Shown here piece by piece: positions 36,440 through 45,773 of a stretch of 64,000 nt of DNA. The notes below the pieces were generated by a model, which was not told the origin of the DNA, did no database searches, and saw nothing but the letters and a program-made list of their open reading frames with translations. Both the position numbers and the translations under genes were made by a program. The stretch is from Candidatus Binatia bacterium (GTDB taxonomy: Bacteria; Desulfobacterota; Binatia; Bin18), in the NCBI GenBank assembly GCA_022826945.1, contig JAJDTY010000001.1:19936-83935 (forward strand), read 5' to 3'. Numbering within the stretch: position 1 is the stretch's first letter; each line of letters begins with the position of its first letter.

Positions 36440-36715
36440 TTACGCCGCGTCCGTCGTCTCCGGATGCATTTTCTCCATCAACCAGTCATCATACGCGGTC
36501 GGACGGGGGACCTGGTGCCAGTCCATATGCTGACGCAGTGATTCGAGCGCGGCCCAGGCGTCCTCGATAAAGTCCGGTACGATCAGGAGCACGATAATGG
36601 CCTTGGTATTGTCGATTGTCCGCACAATACCGAATTCTTCGTAGGACTCGATGACACATTTGATGAGCGCAATATCGGCCCGCTCAACCCGCAGGTAAAT
36701 ATCGATCAGCTCCAT
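36440..36715 (-). CDS. DUF4911 domain protein
   Basis: Small protein of 91 residues with an ACT-like alternating pattern: LIDIYLRVERADIALIKCVI, ESYEEFGIVRTIDNTKAIIV and FIEDAWAALESLRQHM. It resembles the DUF4911 family, whose function is unknown. The start MELIDIYLRV is preferred over an upstream ATG because the family begins there. Confidence 0.65.
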   Translation of the reverse strand: MELIDIYLRVERADIALIKCVIESYEEFGIVRTIDNTKAIIVLLIVPDFIEDAWAALESLRQHMDWHQVPRPTAYDDWLMEKMHPETTDAA

Positions 36716-36833
36716 GTCCGCACCACGAGTACTGCCTGCCAGGGCTGGAGTCAAGCTTGACGTGACACCGGCGGCCTACTAGAGTCTGACTCTGCTGTGT
36801 CGGAATTATCCGGCCGAAAAGTAAGGAGGGAGT

Positions 36834-38039
36834 ATGCCGGGTGCCTTATCAGGTTTTCGGATCATTGAATGCGGCGAGATGGTCTCCGCCGCCTACGCAA
36901 GCAAGCTCATGGCCGACATGGGCGCAGAGGTCATTAAGATTGAGTCGCCGCAGGGGGGAGACGCGGCCCGCCAGCGCGGTCCGTTTCCAGGCGGAAAGCC
37001 ACACGCGGAAAAGAGCGGGCTCTATCTTTTCCTGAACACCAATAAGCGCGGGATCACGCTCGACCTGGAACAGACCCAGGGCCAAGAGGTCTTGCAGCGG
37101 CTTGTCAAAGACGCGGATCTGCTTATCCATAATGTCCATCCCAAGCATATGCCGGCCGCCGGTCTGGACTATGACCGCCTGGCGGCCATCAACCCCGGCC
37201 TGGTCATGACCTCAATTGCACCATTCGGCCTCAGAGGGCCACACGCAGAGTATGAGGCGTCCGACCTCACCCTGTGGAATGCGGGCGGGCTGTGCTTTCT
37301 GAACGGCGGCGGACCGGGCACCGATCATCTTCCACCGCTCAAGGCATTTGGCCAGCAGGCCGGGTTTACGGCTGGGGTGCATGCCGCGGTTGCGTCGCTC
37401 GGCGCACTGTTTGCCGGACTGCGCGGCGGGTTGGGCCAGCACGTCGAGTTCTCCGTCCAGGAGTGCCTGATGGGCATCTCGGAGTTCGGCACCATGATGG
37501 CCTCCTACGCTGGTATGGCGGTGACGCGACTGGGACACAAACCGATACAACCGCTGGATCTATTGGAGTGTAAAGACGGCTGGATCTTCATCTGCTGTGT
37601 GGAGGAACATCACTGGCACTCGTTTGTTGATCTCATGGATAATCCGGAGTGGGCCGCCGAGCCCATCTTCGAGGATCGACTAAAGCGGGGCGAGAGCTGG
37701 GATGCGCTCAAACTGCTCATCCAGGACTGGGTCAAGGATTTCACCGTGCAGGATTTGTATCTCAAGGCGCAGGCACGCCGGATTCCCTTTGCTCCAGTCT
37801 CAACCATGGGCTATTTGCTGAACTCCGAACATCTCAACGCCCGCGGCTTTTTTGTCCAGCTCGATCATCCCGAAGCGGGCAAGCTGACCTATCCGGGCGC
37901 GCCCCATATCTGCTCGGAAACCCCGTGGGAACTGCGCCGCTCGGCCCCGTGTCTGGGACAGCATAACGCCGAGGTCTATACCGAACTCGGCATGACCGCC
38001 CAGGATCTGGCCGCGCTTCAGCAAGCCGGTGCCGTCTAG
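36834..38039 (+). CDS. CaiB/BaiF CoA-transferase, catalytic Asp apparently absent
   Basis: Family III CoA-transferase fold, 401 residues: GFRIIECGEMVSAAYASKLM, ADMGAEVIKIESPQGGDAAR, NTNKRGITLDLEQTQGQEVL and FGLRGPHAEYEASDLTLWNA. Counting back from LGQHVEFSVQE, the position of the catalytic Asp is Gly (QAGFTAGVHA). It is followed 22 bp downstream by a transferase that has the Asp, which suggests a two-subunit enzyme. AGGAGGG precedes the start. Confidence 0.9.
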   Translation: MPGALSGFRIIECGEMVSAAYASKLMADMGAEVIKIESPQGGDAARQRGPFPGGKPHAEKSGLYLFLNTNKRGITLDLEQTQGQEVLQRLVKDADLLIHNVHPKHMPAAGLDYDRLAAINPGLVMTSIAPFGLRGPHAEYEASDLTLWNAGGLCFLNGGGPGTDHLPPLKAFGQQAGFTAGVHAAVASLGALFAGLRGGLGQHVEFSVQECLMGISEFGTMMASYAGMAVTRLGHKPIQPLDLLECKDGWIFICCVEEHHWHSFVDLMDNPEWAAEPIFEDRLKRGESWDALKLLIQDWVKDFTVQDLYLKAQARRIPFAPVSTMGYLLNSEHLNARGFFVQLDHPEAGKLTYPGAPHICSETPWELRRSAPCLGQHNAEVYTELGMTAQDLAALQQAGAV

Positions 38040-38061
38040 GAAAAAGCACAAGGAGAAGATC

Positions 38062-39276
38062 ATGAGCCGACCGCCGTTGGATGGAATCCGCATTGTTGAC
38101 TTTTGCTGGGCCTGGGCCGGCCCCTATGGCGCCCTGCAACTGGCTCACCTGGGCGCGGACGTCATTCGGATCGAAAGTGCAAAGCGATTATGTCCGTCCC
38201 GCCTGATTCCCCCCTGGCCGGACAACGAATCGGGTGTGAACCGAGCGGGCTATTTTAACCAGTACAACCAGGGCAAACGCTCCCTCACCCTGGACCTGAA
38301 AGCCCCGGAAGCCATTGATATTGCGAAAACGCTGGTCTCCAAGAGCGATATCGTGATGAATAATTTTGCCTCTGGAGTGATGGAAAAACTTGGGGTGGGC
38401 TACGATGTCCTGCGCCGTATCAAGCCCGACATCATCATGGTCTCTTTACCCGGTTATGGAACGAGCGGACCGGAAAAAGACTTTGTGTCCTACGGCCCGC
38501 CGCAGGTCGCCCAGAGTGGCCTGTCGGCCCTGACCGGCTATGTCGGCGGTCCGCCCATGATGGCGGGTTTTTCCTATGGTGATCCCAACGGCGGCGTCCA
38601 TGCCACGTTTGCCGTCATGGCTGCCTTGCTCCACCGTGAAAAAACCGGACAGGGCCAGTATATCGACCTCTCCCAGTGGGAAGCGGCGATCATGTTACTG
38701 CCCGAAGCCCTCATGGACTACAGCATGAACGGCACCCAACCCGAACGGATGGGGAATCGAGACCCCCATATGGCCCCCCACGGCGTCTTTCGCTCCAAAG
38801 GCGACGACCGCTGGGTCAGCTTGTCGGTTCGAGACGAGGCGGAATGGCAACGCTTGTGCGAGGTCATGGGTCAGCCCGAGCTCCGCTCAGACACACGTTT
38901 TGCCAGCCTTGCCGCACGGAAGGAAAATGAGGCGGCACTGGAAGAAATCGTCACGGCCTGGACTCAGGAGCGCACCGCAGACGATGCCACCCAGGCGCTG
39001 CAAAACGCCGGTATTCCCGCCTATCCTGCGCTCGATGCCATAGATATGGTCAACAACCCGCACGTTGGCGCGCGGGATTATTTTGTGGAACTGGAACACC
39101 CAGAGGTGGGTACCCGCCGGCATATGGGCATCCCCTGGACCATGTCCCGCACACCGTGTGAGATACAGCGTCCAGCCCCTTGCCTGGGCCAGGACACGGA
39201 TGCGGTCCTGACCGACATAGCCGGACTGAGTCAGGACGAGATCGCCGCGCTTCGAGAAAAGGATATCCTGACCTAG
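38062..39276 (+). CDS. CaiB/BaiF family III CoA-transferase
   Basis: Protein of 404 residues: GIRIVDFCWAWAGPYGALQL, LGADVIRIESAKRLCPSR, GYGTSGPEKDFVSYGPPQVA and GFSYGDPNGGVHATFAVM, with Asp at the catalytic place. It probably forms a pair with the Asp-less protein encoded just upstream; family III heteromers in which only one chain carries the Asp are known, for example benzylsuccinate CoA-transferase. Start ATG 38062 has AAGGAGAAG upstream. Confidence 0.92.
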   Translation: MSRPPLDGIRIVDFCWAWAGPYGALQLAHLGADVIRIESAKRLCPSRLIPPWPDNESGVNRAGYFNQYNQGKRSLTLDLKAPEAIDIAKTLVSKSDIVMNNFASGVMEKLGVGYDVLRRIKPDIIMVSLPGYGTSGPEKDFVSYGPPQVAQSGLSALTGYVGGPPMMAGFSYGDPNGGVHATFAVMAALLHREKTGQGQYIDLSQWEAAIMLLPEALMDYSMNGTQPERMGNRDPHMAPHGVFRSKGDDRWVSLSVRDEAEWQRLCEVMGQPELRSDTRFASLAARKENEAALEEIVTAWTQERTADDATQALQNAGIPAYPALDAIDMVNNPHVGARDYFVELEHPEVGTRRHMGIPWTMSRTPCEIQRPAPCLGQDTDAVLTDIAGLSQDEIAALREKDILT

Positions 39277-39303
39277 ATAGGAAGAAGTGGAGACCGGCTG
39301 GTT

Positions 39304-40413
39304 TTATAAGCCGTACAACCGCCGCGCATTCTCATAGGTAATCTTGCGCTTGACCTCGGCGGGAATGCCGGCAAAATTCTGCTCTATCACCGCTCGTGAG
39401 CGCGGCCAGGTTGAGGCACGGTGGGGGAAGTCCGACGCCCACATCAGATTGTCCGCGCCGCTCAGGTCATAGGTTCTCACCCCGGCCCTATCGTCTTGAA
39501 AGGTGGCATAGATCTGTCGTTTGAAATACTCGCTGGGCAGAAGGGCATTCGGGGTTGGGTCCACATACTTGAGCGTTTCGGACGAGATGTCCAGACGACT
39601 CAGATAATGGGCAATCCAGCCGATATCGTTTTCTGCGGAAACCAGCCTCAGCCTGGGAAAGCGCTCGCACACACCGTTGTAAATCAAATCGGTCAACGAG
39701 TTTTGGACCTCGTGAATAATGGACATATTTGAGGCCACCCGTCCTTTTTTGAGCCGGATGTTTTGCTTACCAGTGAGAATATGCAGGCTGACCGGCAGGT
39801 TCAGATCCTGAGCGGCCGCCCAAAACGCATCAAAATAGGCATCGCTGTAGGGCACCTCCCGGGGAGAAGCCGCGTTAATCATGACCCCGCGCAGGCCTTT
39901 GTTGGCAATACGCTGCAACTCACCCACGGCCTGCTCGACATCCTGCATGGCAATCAGGCCCAAACCAACAAGGCGCTGGGGGGCGTGGCCGACAAATTCG
40001 GCTATCCAATCGTTATAGGCCCGGAAGCACGCCCATTGCAGGTTGACGTCTTTGAGGTGGAAGAGGAACATGCCGAGGGTCGTATACAGTACCTCCCCTT
40101 CGACCCCGTCGATATCCTGATCCTTGAGCCGCTCGACCGGGTCCCAACCGCTCGGACGCGCCTGCTCGTAGCCGACGTTCTGATTGGTGGCCAGATCCTT
40201 GGGATCCTTACCCGCGGCAAACCCGCCGCCCACGGGAAAGGGGACGAGACCTTCCGCAACAAAAAAGCTGCCCTGCTTATCTTGATAGTCTTTGATGACG
40301 CGCGGCGCCCGGTCTCGAAAGCCCCGGTCCACGCGTTGCACCCAGAGATCCGCCGGCTCTATGGTGTGCGAGTCTGCCGAAAAAATCGCGCTTGGTATTG
40401 CATCCTGTGCCAT
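39304..40413 (-). CDS. Amidohydrolase-2 family metal-dependent hydrolase
   Basis: TIM-barrel hydrolase of 369 residues. The N-terminal metal motif is modified to FSADSHTIEPADLW; later EGEVLYTTLGMFLF, GLRGVMINAASPREVPYSD, LPVSLHILTGKQN, LRLVSAENDIGWIAHYLSRLD and NLMWASDFPHRASTWP are typical of ACMSD/2-amino-3-carboxymuconate decarboxylase-like proteins. Often linked to aromatic or acyl-CoA catabolism; the substrate is unknown. Convergent with the CoA-transferase gene. Confidence 0.88.
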   Translation of the reverse strand: MAQDAIPSAIFSADSHTIEPADLWVQRVDRGFRDRAPRVIKDYQDKQGSFFVAEGLVPFPVGGGFAAGKDPKDLATNQNVGYEQARPSGWDPVERLKDQDIDGVEGEVLYTTLGMFLFHLKDVNLQWACFRAYNDWIAEFVGHAPQRLVGLGLIAMQDVEQAVGELQRIANKGLRGVMINAASPREVPYSDAYFDAFWAAAQDLNLPVSLHILTGKQNIRLKKGRVASNMSIIHEVQNSLTDLIYNGVCERFPRLRLVSAENDIGWIAHYLSRLDISSETLKYVDPTPNALLPSEYFKRQIYATFQDDRAGVRTYDLSGADNLMWASDFPHRASTWPRSRAVIEQNFAGIPAEVKRKITYENARRLYGL

Positions 40414-40582
40414 GCTGTCTCCCCTCCTTGGTGGCTGTGATTATCCTGCGGTTGACAGGGCAATGTCAATCCGACCGGGCTGTGCAGGGAGTCTTCCGCT
40501 CGCCCCGTGGCATGGGGTGTATAGACGCATGGGTGAACGGTAGAATCTGACCCTGAGTCTATTGAGGGAGGGGAAGATTCCC

Positions 40583-41560
40583 ATGCGCTACATCGTCTAC
40601 GGAGCGGGGGGTATCGGCGGGGCCATTGGGGCGCGGCTGTTTCAGCACGGGCATGAGGTGCTTCTGATCTGCCGGGGTGAGCACTTACACGCCATCCAAT
40701 CCAAAGGACTGACCTTAAAGACCCCTAAGGAAACGCTCCAACTCACAATCCGTGCGGTCAGCCATCCCGAAGAGATCGCGTTTAGCCCGGACGATGTGGT
40801 GTTGCTGACGATGAAGTCCCAGGACACGGAAATGGCGCTACGCGACCTTGAGCGCGCGGGAGGCCGGGACCTTGCCGTCGTCTGCGGTCAAAACGGGGTG
40901 GACAATGAGCGCCTGGCCATTCGTCGATTTGCGCACGTCTACGGCATGGTTGTCTGGATGCCAGCCACCTATTTGGAACCGGGGCTGGTGCTGAATCATG
41001 CCGAGCCCGTTGGCGGTATTCTGGATGCCGGATGTTACCCCAACGGGGTTGATCCGCTCATCACCCAGGTGACGCAAGATCTGACCACCTGCGGCTTTAG
41101 TGCTACGCCTGACCGCGACATCATGCGCTGGAAATATACCAAGCTGCTGAGTAATGTGCGCAATGCCTTTCAGGCGGCGTGCGGCTTTGCGGCACGCTCA
41201 CGAAAAATTATTCGTACGCTCCGCGCCGAAGCCCTCGCCTGCTACCAGGCGGCGGGCATTGAGTTCGTGCCCGAGGATGAATTACAAGCGCGGGTACGAT
41301 CCCAGATCAAGCTCGCCGATATTGAGGGCCACCCCCGGACCGGCGGTTCGTCGTGGCAGAGCCTGATGCGCGGTTTACCCACGATCGAAGCCGATTTTTT
41401 AAACGGCGAGATTGTTATGCTGGGGAGACTCCACGGTATTCCCACCCCTTGTAACGCCCTGCTTCAACTCACTGTCAATGATATGGCACGGACCGGCCGG
41501 AAGCCGGGCAGCATGACCGTTGCAGACCTGGAACGCCAGCTTGATGAGGTCAGCAGCTAG
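40583..41560 (+). CDS. 2-dehydropantoate 2-reductase family protein
   Basis: NADPH-dependent reductase of 325 residues of the PanE/ApbA family. GAGGIGGAIGARLFQHGHEV is the dinucleotide fold; VLLTMKSQDTEMAL and CGQNGVDNERLAIRRF follow; the catalytic Lys lies in MRWKYTKLLSNVRNAF. No other pantothenate gene is nearby, and several non-pantothenate reductases share this fold. Start ATG 40583 gives the family N-terminus MRYIVYGAGG, with GGAGGGGAAG upstream. Confidence 0.85.
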   Translation: MRYIVYGAGGIGGAIGARLFQHGHEVLLICRGEHLHAIQSKGLTLKTPKETLQLTIRAVSHPEEIAFSPDDVVLLTMKSQDTEMALRDLERAGGRDLAVVCGQNGVDNERLAIRRFAHVYGMVVWMPATYLEPGLVLNHAEPVGGILDAGCYPNGVDPLITQVTQDLTTCGFSATPDRDIMRWKYTKLLSNVRNAFQAACGFAARSRKIIRTLRAEALACYQAAGIEFVPEDELQARVRSQIKLADIEGHPRTGGSSWQSLMRGLPTIEADFLNGEIVMLGRLHGIPTPCNALLQLTVNDMARTGRKPGSMTVADLERQLDEVSS

Positions 41561-41613
41561 GATCTCGGGTGGGAGACGTTCTGTCTTGCGTAGAGATCGG
41601 CTATAGTAGCGCC

Positions 41614-43350
41614 ATGCCGTTTTCATTTGAGTCCAGCCTGCCCGTGTGGATGACGTTTACCGCTGGTGAGGTCCCCATCGTCCTGGTCGCTCCACACGGG
41701 GGCCGCCGCCCGGCTGACGCTCCGATTACCGATAGTATCAAGGTCAACGATCTGCATACGGCCGAGCTCACTCACAACCTAGCCGTACAAACCCGGAGCT
41801 ACGCGCTGATCAACCACTCGCACGACCGCAACGAGTTGGACTTGAACCGTGTGAGCCAGGTCAAACAAGAGGCACCGTGGTTTCTCGCTGCCTTGGTCGA
41901 ACTCCTGTCAGCGCTGACGGCGCGGCATGACTCGGTGCGCGTCTTTTTTATTCATGGCTGGAACGTGGTCCAGCCCGTGTGCGATGTGGGGATTGGGCTC
42001 CGCCAACGCGCGGGCACACTGATGCAGGCGGGCAAAGGGGAGCCGACGCTTGACATGTCGTTCTTTTCCGCTGTCGTGCTCCCCTTTTATAAAGCTGCTC
42101 AGGAACAGCATATCGATGTTGCGATTGGGCGGCGCTATGCCGCGGCAGCCAAGAATAATTTTATGCAGGTCTTCAGCGCACGATTCCTGCACGATGACTC
42201 TCCACAGATACGAGCGCTGGCCGAGCTGAGCGTGCAGGGCAGGATTAACGCCGCGCAGTTGGAACTTGGCGTGGGCCTGCGTTGGCCCGGACCGGAGCGT
42301 GATCGCTTTGTCCGCGTCTTTTGCCATACTTTGGGCAATTCCTTGCAAAATGGCGCCGTACCTGACCAGAAGGGGGAGCGCGACTTTTCGGTTTTTTCTT
42401 TTCTTGAGGCTCCTCCCGAAGAGGCCGAAACGCCGTACGATTCCCTGCTGCCTTTGGCCTGGGAACGCGAGCCCACCCGCTTAGCCTTGCACTTTCACGA
42501 CCCGAAAAGTGGGTTAGGGGTGATGGGCGGCGTTGAGTTTGACCCGCAGGCGTCTGTCCACTCCGGACGCTTACTCCTCTCCCTTGGCGGGACGGAGATG
42601 GTGCTCTTTACCGGAGAAGATACGCGCGGACCGGACCCTGGCCACGTGCAGGTCGGGCAGTGTGTGTGGCGGCGGCAGCCGGAGGGACTCTCCATCAGCT
42701 ACCGGGGAACGCTCATGCGCTTTGCCCATCCCCAGGCATTCATTCGCCTCGAAGACGGATTGGCCGCCTCCTGGATAGAACCGGCTGAAGTGGACCTGCA
42801 GTTGTTGTTTCCTACGATGAATGCCAGCCGTCCCGCCCTTATTCAGCTCTGTCAACTCCAGGGACGCGTGGCTTTTCCGGACCGTGAGTATACGGTCAAC
42901 GCCTGGGGCTTTGTTGACGTGCTCAGACCTGACGAAACCGACCGCCTCCTGCCGCGCCGTTTATTGTCGTTACCCTTTGGGTCTGACCTGGGGATTTTCC
43001 TGGTCCGCGCCGAAACTCCTGACGGGCCGCATTCTGCCGGCATTGTCTATCAGCACGGCAATCCACAGCCGCTGGACCCCGGAGACTGGAAGCTCGAATA
43101 CGCCTTCGAGCATGGCCGCCCCACCCGTTTCTCTGTCTCCTTTGCGTCCTCTACCCCGCTGTCGCTCGAGTGCCAGGGAGAAACCCTGACGGCCATTCCC
43201 ATCGTGCGCCACACGCACGATGGGCCAGCTCTGGCTGTCACCTTTGGGCTGTCCCGGACCGTGTGGCAGGGACGGGAGGCATATGGGATCTATGAATTCT
43301 CCGAATACCTGAAGGATGCGTCGGCACGGGTCGAGTCACCCGGAGCGTGA
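41614..43350 (+). CDS. Possible N-formylglutamate amidohydrolase-like protein
   Basis: Large protein of 578 residues that I cannot place with certainty. Its first 200 residues contain VLVAPHGGRRPADAP, ALINHSHDRNELDLNR and VFFIHGWN, which recall the metal-binding His/Arg pattern of N-formylglutamate amidohydrolases. The remaining 350 residues are beta-rich (for example SGRLLLSLGGTEMVLFTGED, DWKLEYAFEHGRPTRFSVSF), perhaps lipocalin-like, and not recognised. Start chosen at the ATG after the non-conserved first 15 codons. Confidence 0.6.
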   Translation: MPFSFESSLPVWMTFTAGEVPIVLVAPHGGRRPADAPITDSIKVNDLHTAELTHNLAVQTRSYALINHSHDRNELDLNRVSQVKQEAPWFLAALVELLSALTARHDSVRVFFIHGWNVVQPVCDVGIGLRQRAGTLMQAGKGEPTLDMSFFSAVVLPFYKAAQEQHIDVAIGRRYAAAAKNNFMQVFSARFLHDDSPQIRALAELSVQGRINAAQLELGVGLRWPGPERDRFVRVFCHTLGNSLQNGAVPDQKGERDFSVFSFLEAPPEEAETPYDSLLPLAWEREPTRLALHFHDPKSGLGVMGGVEFDPQASVHSGRLLLSLGGTEMVLFTGEDTRGPDPGHVQVGQCVWRRQPEGLSISYRGTLMRFAHPQAFIRLEDGLAASWIEPAEVDLQLLFPTMNASRPALIQLCQLQGRVAFPDREYTVNAWGFVDVLRPDETDRLLPRRLLSLPFGSDLGIFLVRAETPDGPHSAGIVYQHGNPQPLDPGDWKLEYAFEHGRPTRFSVSFASSTPLSLECQGETLTAIPIVRHTHDGPALAVTFGLSRTVWQGREAYGIYEFSEYLKDASARVESPGA

Positions 43351-43405
43351 TTCCCGCGTGTTCACGCCTTGACCTATCCGGGTACGGACCGTCAAGAGGA
43401 GAACG

Positions 43406-43433
43406 GAGAGGGCGTCCCGCCCATCGCCCTCTC
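43406..43433. terminator. Bidirectional terminator hairpin
   Basis: gagagggcg (43406-43414) and cgccctctc (43425-43433) form a 9-bp GC-rich stem with a 10-nt loop between two convergent genes. There is no marked T run on either side. Confidence 0.5.
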
Positions 43434-43435
43434 GC

Positions 43436-44365
43436 TTACGCAATGGCTTGGAGAGCCTGGTCCGAGGACTCCGGGGACTGCTGGGTCGGCTTGTCGTTGA
43501 GGAAATCAATAAACTTTTGGGTCGCTTGGGTAAAACGACGCCCCCGTTTGGAAATAAGACCAAGTGGCCGCATGATGACTTCGCCGGAAAACTGGACGAC
43601 CTTGAGGGTCTCATTCTTGACTTCAAGAGAAACGGAGGGCTCGGGGACAATAGCGATCCCCGCGTCTATTTCAACTGCGCGTTTGATCGTTTCGACATTA
43701 TCCATTTCCATCATGTATTGGACTTTGATCCCGTACCGCCGGAAAAGACGATCAAGCGCCCGACGGGTCGGAATATCCCGTTCAAAACCGATAAATTGCT
43801 CGCCGTCGAGCTTCTTGATGTTGATACGCCGGAGTGAGGCAAAGCGATGTTGCGGAGCGCAAATCAAGACGAGCCGGTCCTCCCGGAACGGAGTGAGGCG
43901 AATCTGGGGCCGCTTACTCGGATAGGCGACAATACCCAGATCAATATCACCGCGACTGACATCTTCGTAGATTTTATTGACGCGGGTATATTCCAGGTGG
44001 ATATTGACGTCGGGAAATGTCTGGAGATAGCGCTTGAGCGGCGAAGAGAGTTCATAGAGTCCGACACTATAGACCGTGGCCACTCGAACAGTGCCCGCGA
44101 CCGAGCGGGAGAGGGTCTGGATGCCGTCTTCGATTTCACGATACTTCTGCACAATCTCCTTGCCCGCCTCATACAAGACCTGACCCGCCTGTGTCAGGCG
44201 CACATTTCCTTTCGAGCGTTCCACCAGTTCTCTGCCGTAGCGCTCCTCCAAGCCGCGAATCTGCTGGCTGACTGCAGATTGGGTAATGAAATTTTTCGAG
44301 GAGGCAAGCGAAAAGCTGCCCGTCTCGGCGAGATCACAAAAAACCTTGAGCGTTTCAATATGCAT
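43436..44365 (-). CDS. LysR-family transcriptional regulator
   Basis: Regulator of 309 residues. The N-terminal winged helix reads METLKVF-type HIETLKVFCDLAETGSFSLA and QSAVSQQIRGLEERYGRELV; the remaining 220 residues form the periplasmic-binding-protein-like effector domain (TVRVATVYSVGLYELSS, DIDLGIVAYPSKRP, VEIDAGIAIVPEPS). It is divergent from the small gene at 44483, its most likely target along with itself. CysB/CbbR-like in overall pattern; effector unknown. Confidence 0.93.
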   Translation of the reverse strand: MHIETLKVFCDLAETGSFSLASSKNFITQSAVSQQIRGLEERYGRELVERSKGNVRLTQAGQVLYEAGKEIVQKYREIEDGIQTLSRSVAGTVRVATVYSVGLYELSSPLKRYLQTFPDVNIHLEYTRVNKIYEDVSRGDIDLGIVAYPSKRPQIRLTPFREDRLVLICAPQHRFASLRRINIKKLDGEQFIGFERDIPTRRALDRLFRRYGIKVQYMMEMDNVETIKRAVEIDAGIAIVPEPSVSLEVKNETLKVVQFSGEVIMRPLGLISKRGRRFTQATQKFIDFLNDKPTQQSPESSDQALQAIA

Positions 44366-44482
44366 GATTACTAATAATTGAAAGAAGATTTTTTCACTTT
44401 ACTTATAGATGAATTTTCGCTATTTTTCCACCCTCACATACAATCATCATCACAGATTAATTTTTTGTGGAGGAGAGGATCT
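44366..44482. promoter_or_regulatory. Divergent AT-rich promoter region
   Basis: The 117-bp gap between the LysR gene and the small gene at 44483 is far more AT-rich than its surroundings and includes the AT-rich inverted segment near 44370-44384. LysR proteins usually bind such divergent regions. A strong GGAGGAGAG Shine-Dalgarno at 44469-44477 serves the right-hand gene. Confidence 0.5.
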
Positions 44483-44854
44483 ATGTTTGAACCAGACACC
44501 CTCTTACCCGAGCAGTACTTCACCTTGCTCGGGCGTAAACCCCTACAGGGTGAGAAACGACTTCTGCTCGCTATGCTAGAGGATGCAGTTCATTGTTTCC
44601 AGACCTATTTGCTGGCAAAAAAGCCGCACGAGCGGCGACTCTTTCAGGAGGCCGAGGAGTGGATTATTTCCACTGATGGCCTCTGGTTCTTCTCTTTTGA
44701 AAATATTTGTGACGTGCTGGGCATCAATCCGAGCAGGATGCGTGAAGCACTGAAGGCGTGGAAAGAGGAGCAAACGCTCCGCTACGCCCAGAGCGGCGAA
44801 GCCCTGGTTGATGTCGCTCTCAGCGTGGAGATTCCTGCCCGCGCCGACATCTAA
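44483..44854 (+). CDS. Small protein with helix-turn-helix-like C-terminus
   Basis: Protein of 123 residues of unknown function. The middle is helical (KRLLLAMLEDAVHCFQTYLL, RRLFQEAEEWI); the segment WFFSFENICDVLGINPSRMREAL resembles a helix-turn-helix in which GINPSRMREALKAW would be the recognition part. It may be a small regulator. The ATG at 44483 is supported by GGAGGAGAG; the frame is open further upstream into the promoter. Confidence 0.7.
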   Translation: MFEPDTLLPEQYFTLLGRKPLQGEKRLLLAMLEDAVHCFQTYLLAKKPHERRLFQEAEEWIISTDGLWFFSFENICDVLGINPSRMREALKAWKEEQTLRYAQSGEALVDVALSVEIPARADI

Positions 44855-44884
44855 TATCTCTCCAGTCTTGACATAAAAAGGATG

Positions 44885-44911
44885 GGGAAAGCCCTGCGTT
44901 CAGGCTTTCCC
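44885..44911 (-). terminator. Intrinsic terminator of the nuo-cobS transcript
   Basis: gggaaagcc (44885-44893) pairs with ggctttccc (44903-44911) around a 9-nt loop. On the minus strand the stem is followed by cctttttat, so it is a good rho-independent terminator 24 bp after the cobS stop. Confidence 0.75.
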
Positions 44912-44934
44912 TGCCTTCCTGCCACCCCAGTTGC

Positions 44935-45684
44935 CTATAATGAGGCAGCGACGGCCCTTCCTCCAGCGAGGAGGACAAAAAGGCAGAACGCGGCAGTCTC
45001 GACGAGTTCTGCCATTGCACCCCAGTGGTCTCCGGCGACCCCTCCCAAGCGGGAATTGCAGAACAGCGTAAAACCGATAATGAGTCCACCCAGGGGTAGA
45101 ACGAGCGCAATCCCAGCAATTTCAATCAGCGTAAACAAGACGCCCAGAGCGATGAGGCTGGAGAGGGCAAACTCATTGAACTGGACCCCGTGTACAAAGG
45201 TCGTGCCCGGCCCCTCGGTTCGAGCCGGGCGGGAACTATAGGCCATCACCACGCACGCCCACCGACCCAGCATGGGTCCGAGGAAGAGCGCAATGTCTCG
45301 ATAGCCGCCGAGGAGCATATCCAAGGCGCTCACTTTGCACACGAGGAGAAAAAAAAGGACCAGGACGCCGACCGGTCCGCGCGCAGGCGTTCTCCTTGCT
45401 GGACTCGAGCCGTCAAACAGAGCGTCTGTACTCTTCACGAGCCCATCAAGATGAACCCCGCGGCTCGCGGCCGCCAGCAACCCAACAAGCATGGCGCTGA
45501 GCACTGTCGTTGGGAGCACGGGCCGGAATAGCCAATCTACCCCCCAGACCAACGCACCAAGGAGAAGCCCAACCAGCGGGAAAAAGACCGCGGACCGTCC
45601 ACAGACCGTGGCATCAAAAGGTCGCGCGCTTTTCGTCCGGATAACGGTGAGAAAGTGTAAAGCCGTCAGGAAGTGGATCAGCAT
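44935..45684 (-). CDS. cobS: Adenosylcobinamide-GDP ribazoletransferase
   Basis: Cobalamin synthase of 249 residues, an integral membrane enzyme that joins adenosylcobinamide-GDP with alpha-ribazole in the last steps of B12 assembly. Motifs: LTALHFLTVIRT, FFPLVGLLLGAL, SRGVHLDGLVKSTDALFDGS (the acidic metal site, HLDGL), and GPMLGRWACVVMAY. Start MLIHFLTALHF follows the family. It lies 89 bp after nuoN on the same strand and probably shares its transcript. No other cob gene is present. Confidence 0.88.
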   Translation of the reverse strand: MLIHFLTALHFLTVIRTKSARPFDATVCGRSAVFFPLVGLLLGALVWGVDWLFRPVLPTTVLSAMLVGLLAAASRGVHLDGLVKSTDALFDGSSPARRTPARGPVGVLVLFFLLVCKVSALDMLLGGYRDIALFLGPMLGRWACVVMAYSSRPARTEGPGTTFVHGVQFNEFALSSLIALGVLFTLIEIAGIALVLPLGGLIIGFTLFCNSRLGGVAGDHWGAMAELVETAAFCLFVLLAGGRAVAASL

Positions 45685-45773
45685 CCTGGCTCGTATACCA
45701 CTTCCCTGACGACGCACAAGCGGCCCGAGTCGGCGCAGGTCCACAGAGCGGACACGGCTCCTCTTGGTTGACC

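Noticed and set aside
44885..44911. Additional copy of the palindromic element
   Set aside because: The stem gggaaagcc and loop do not match the element arms or loop; it is an ordinary intrinsic terminator.
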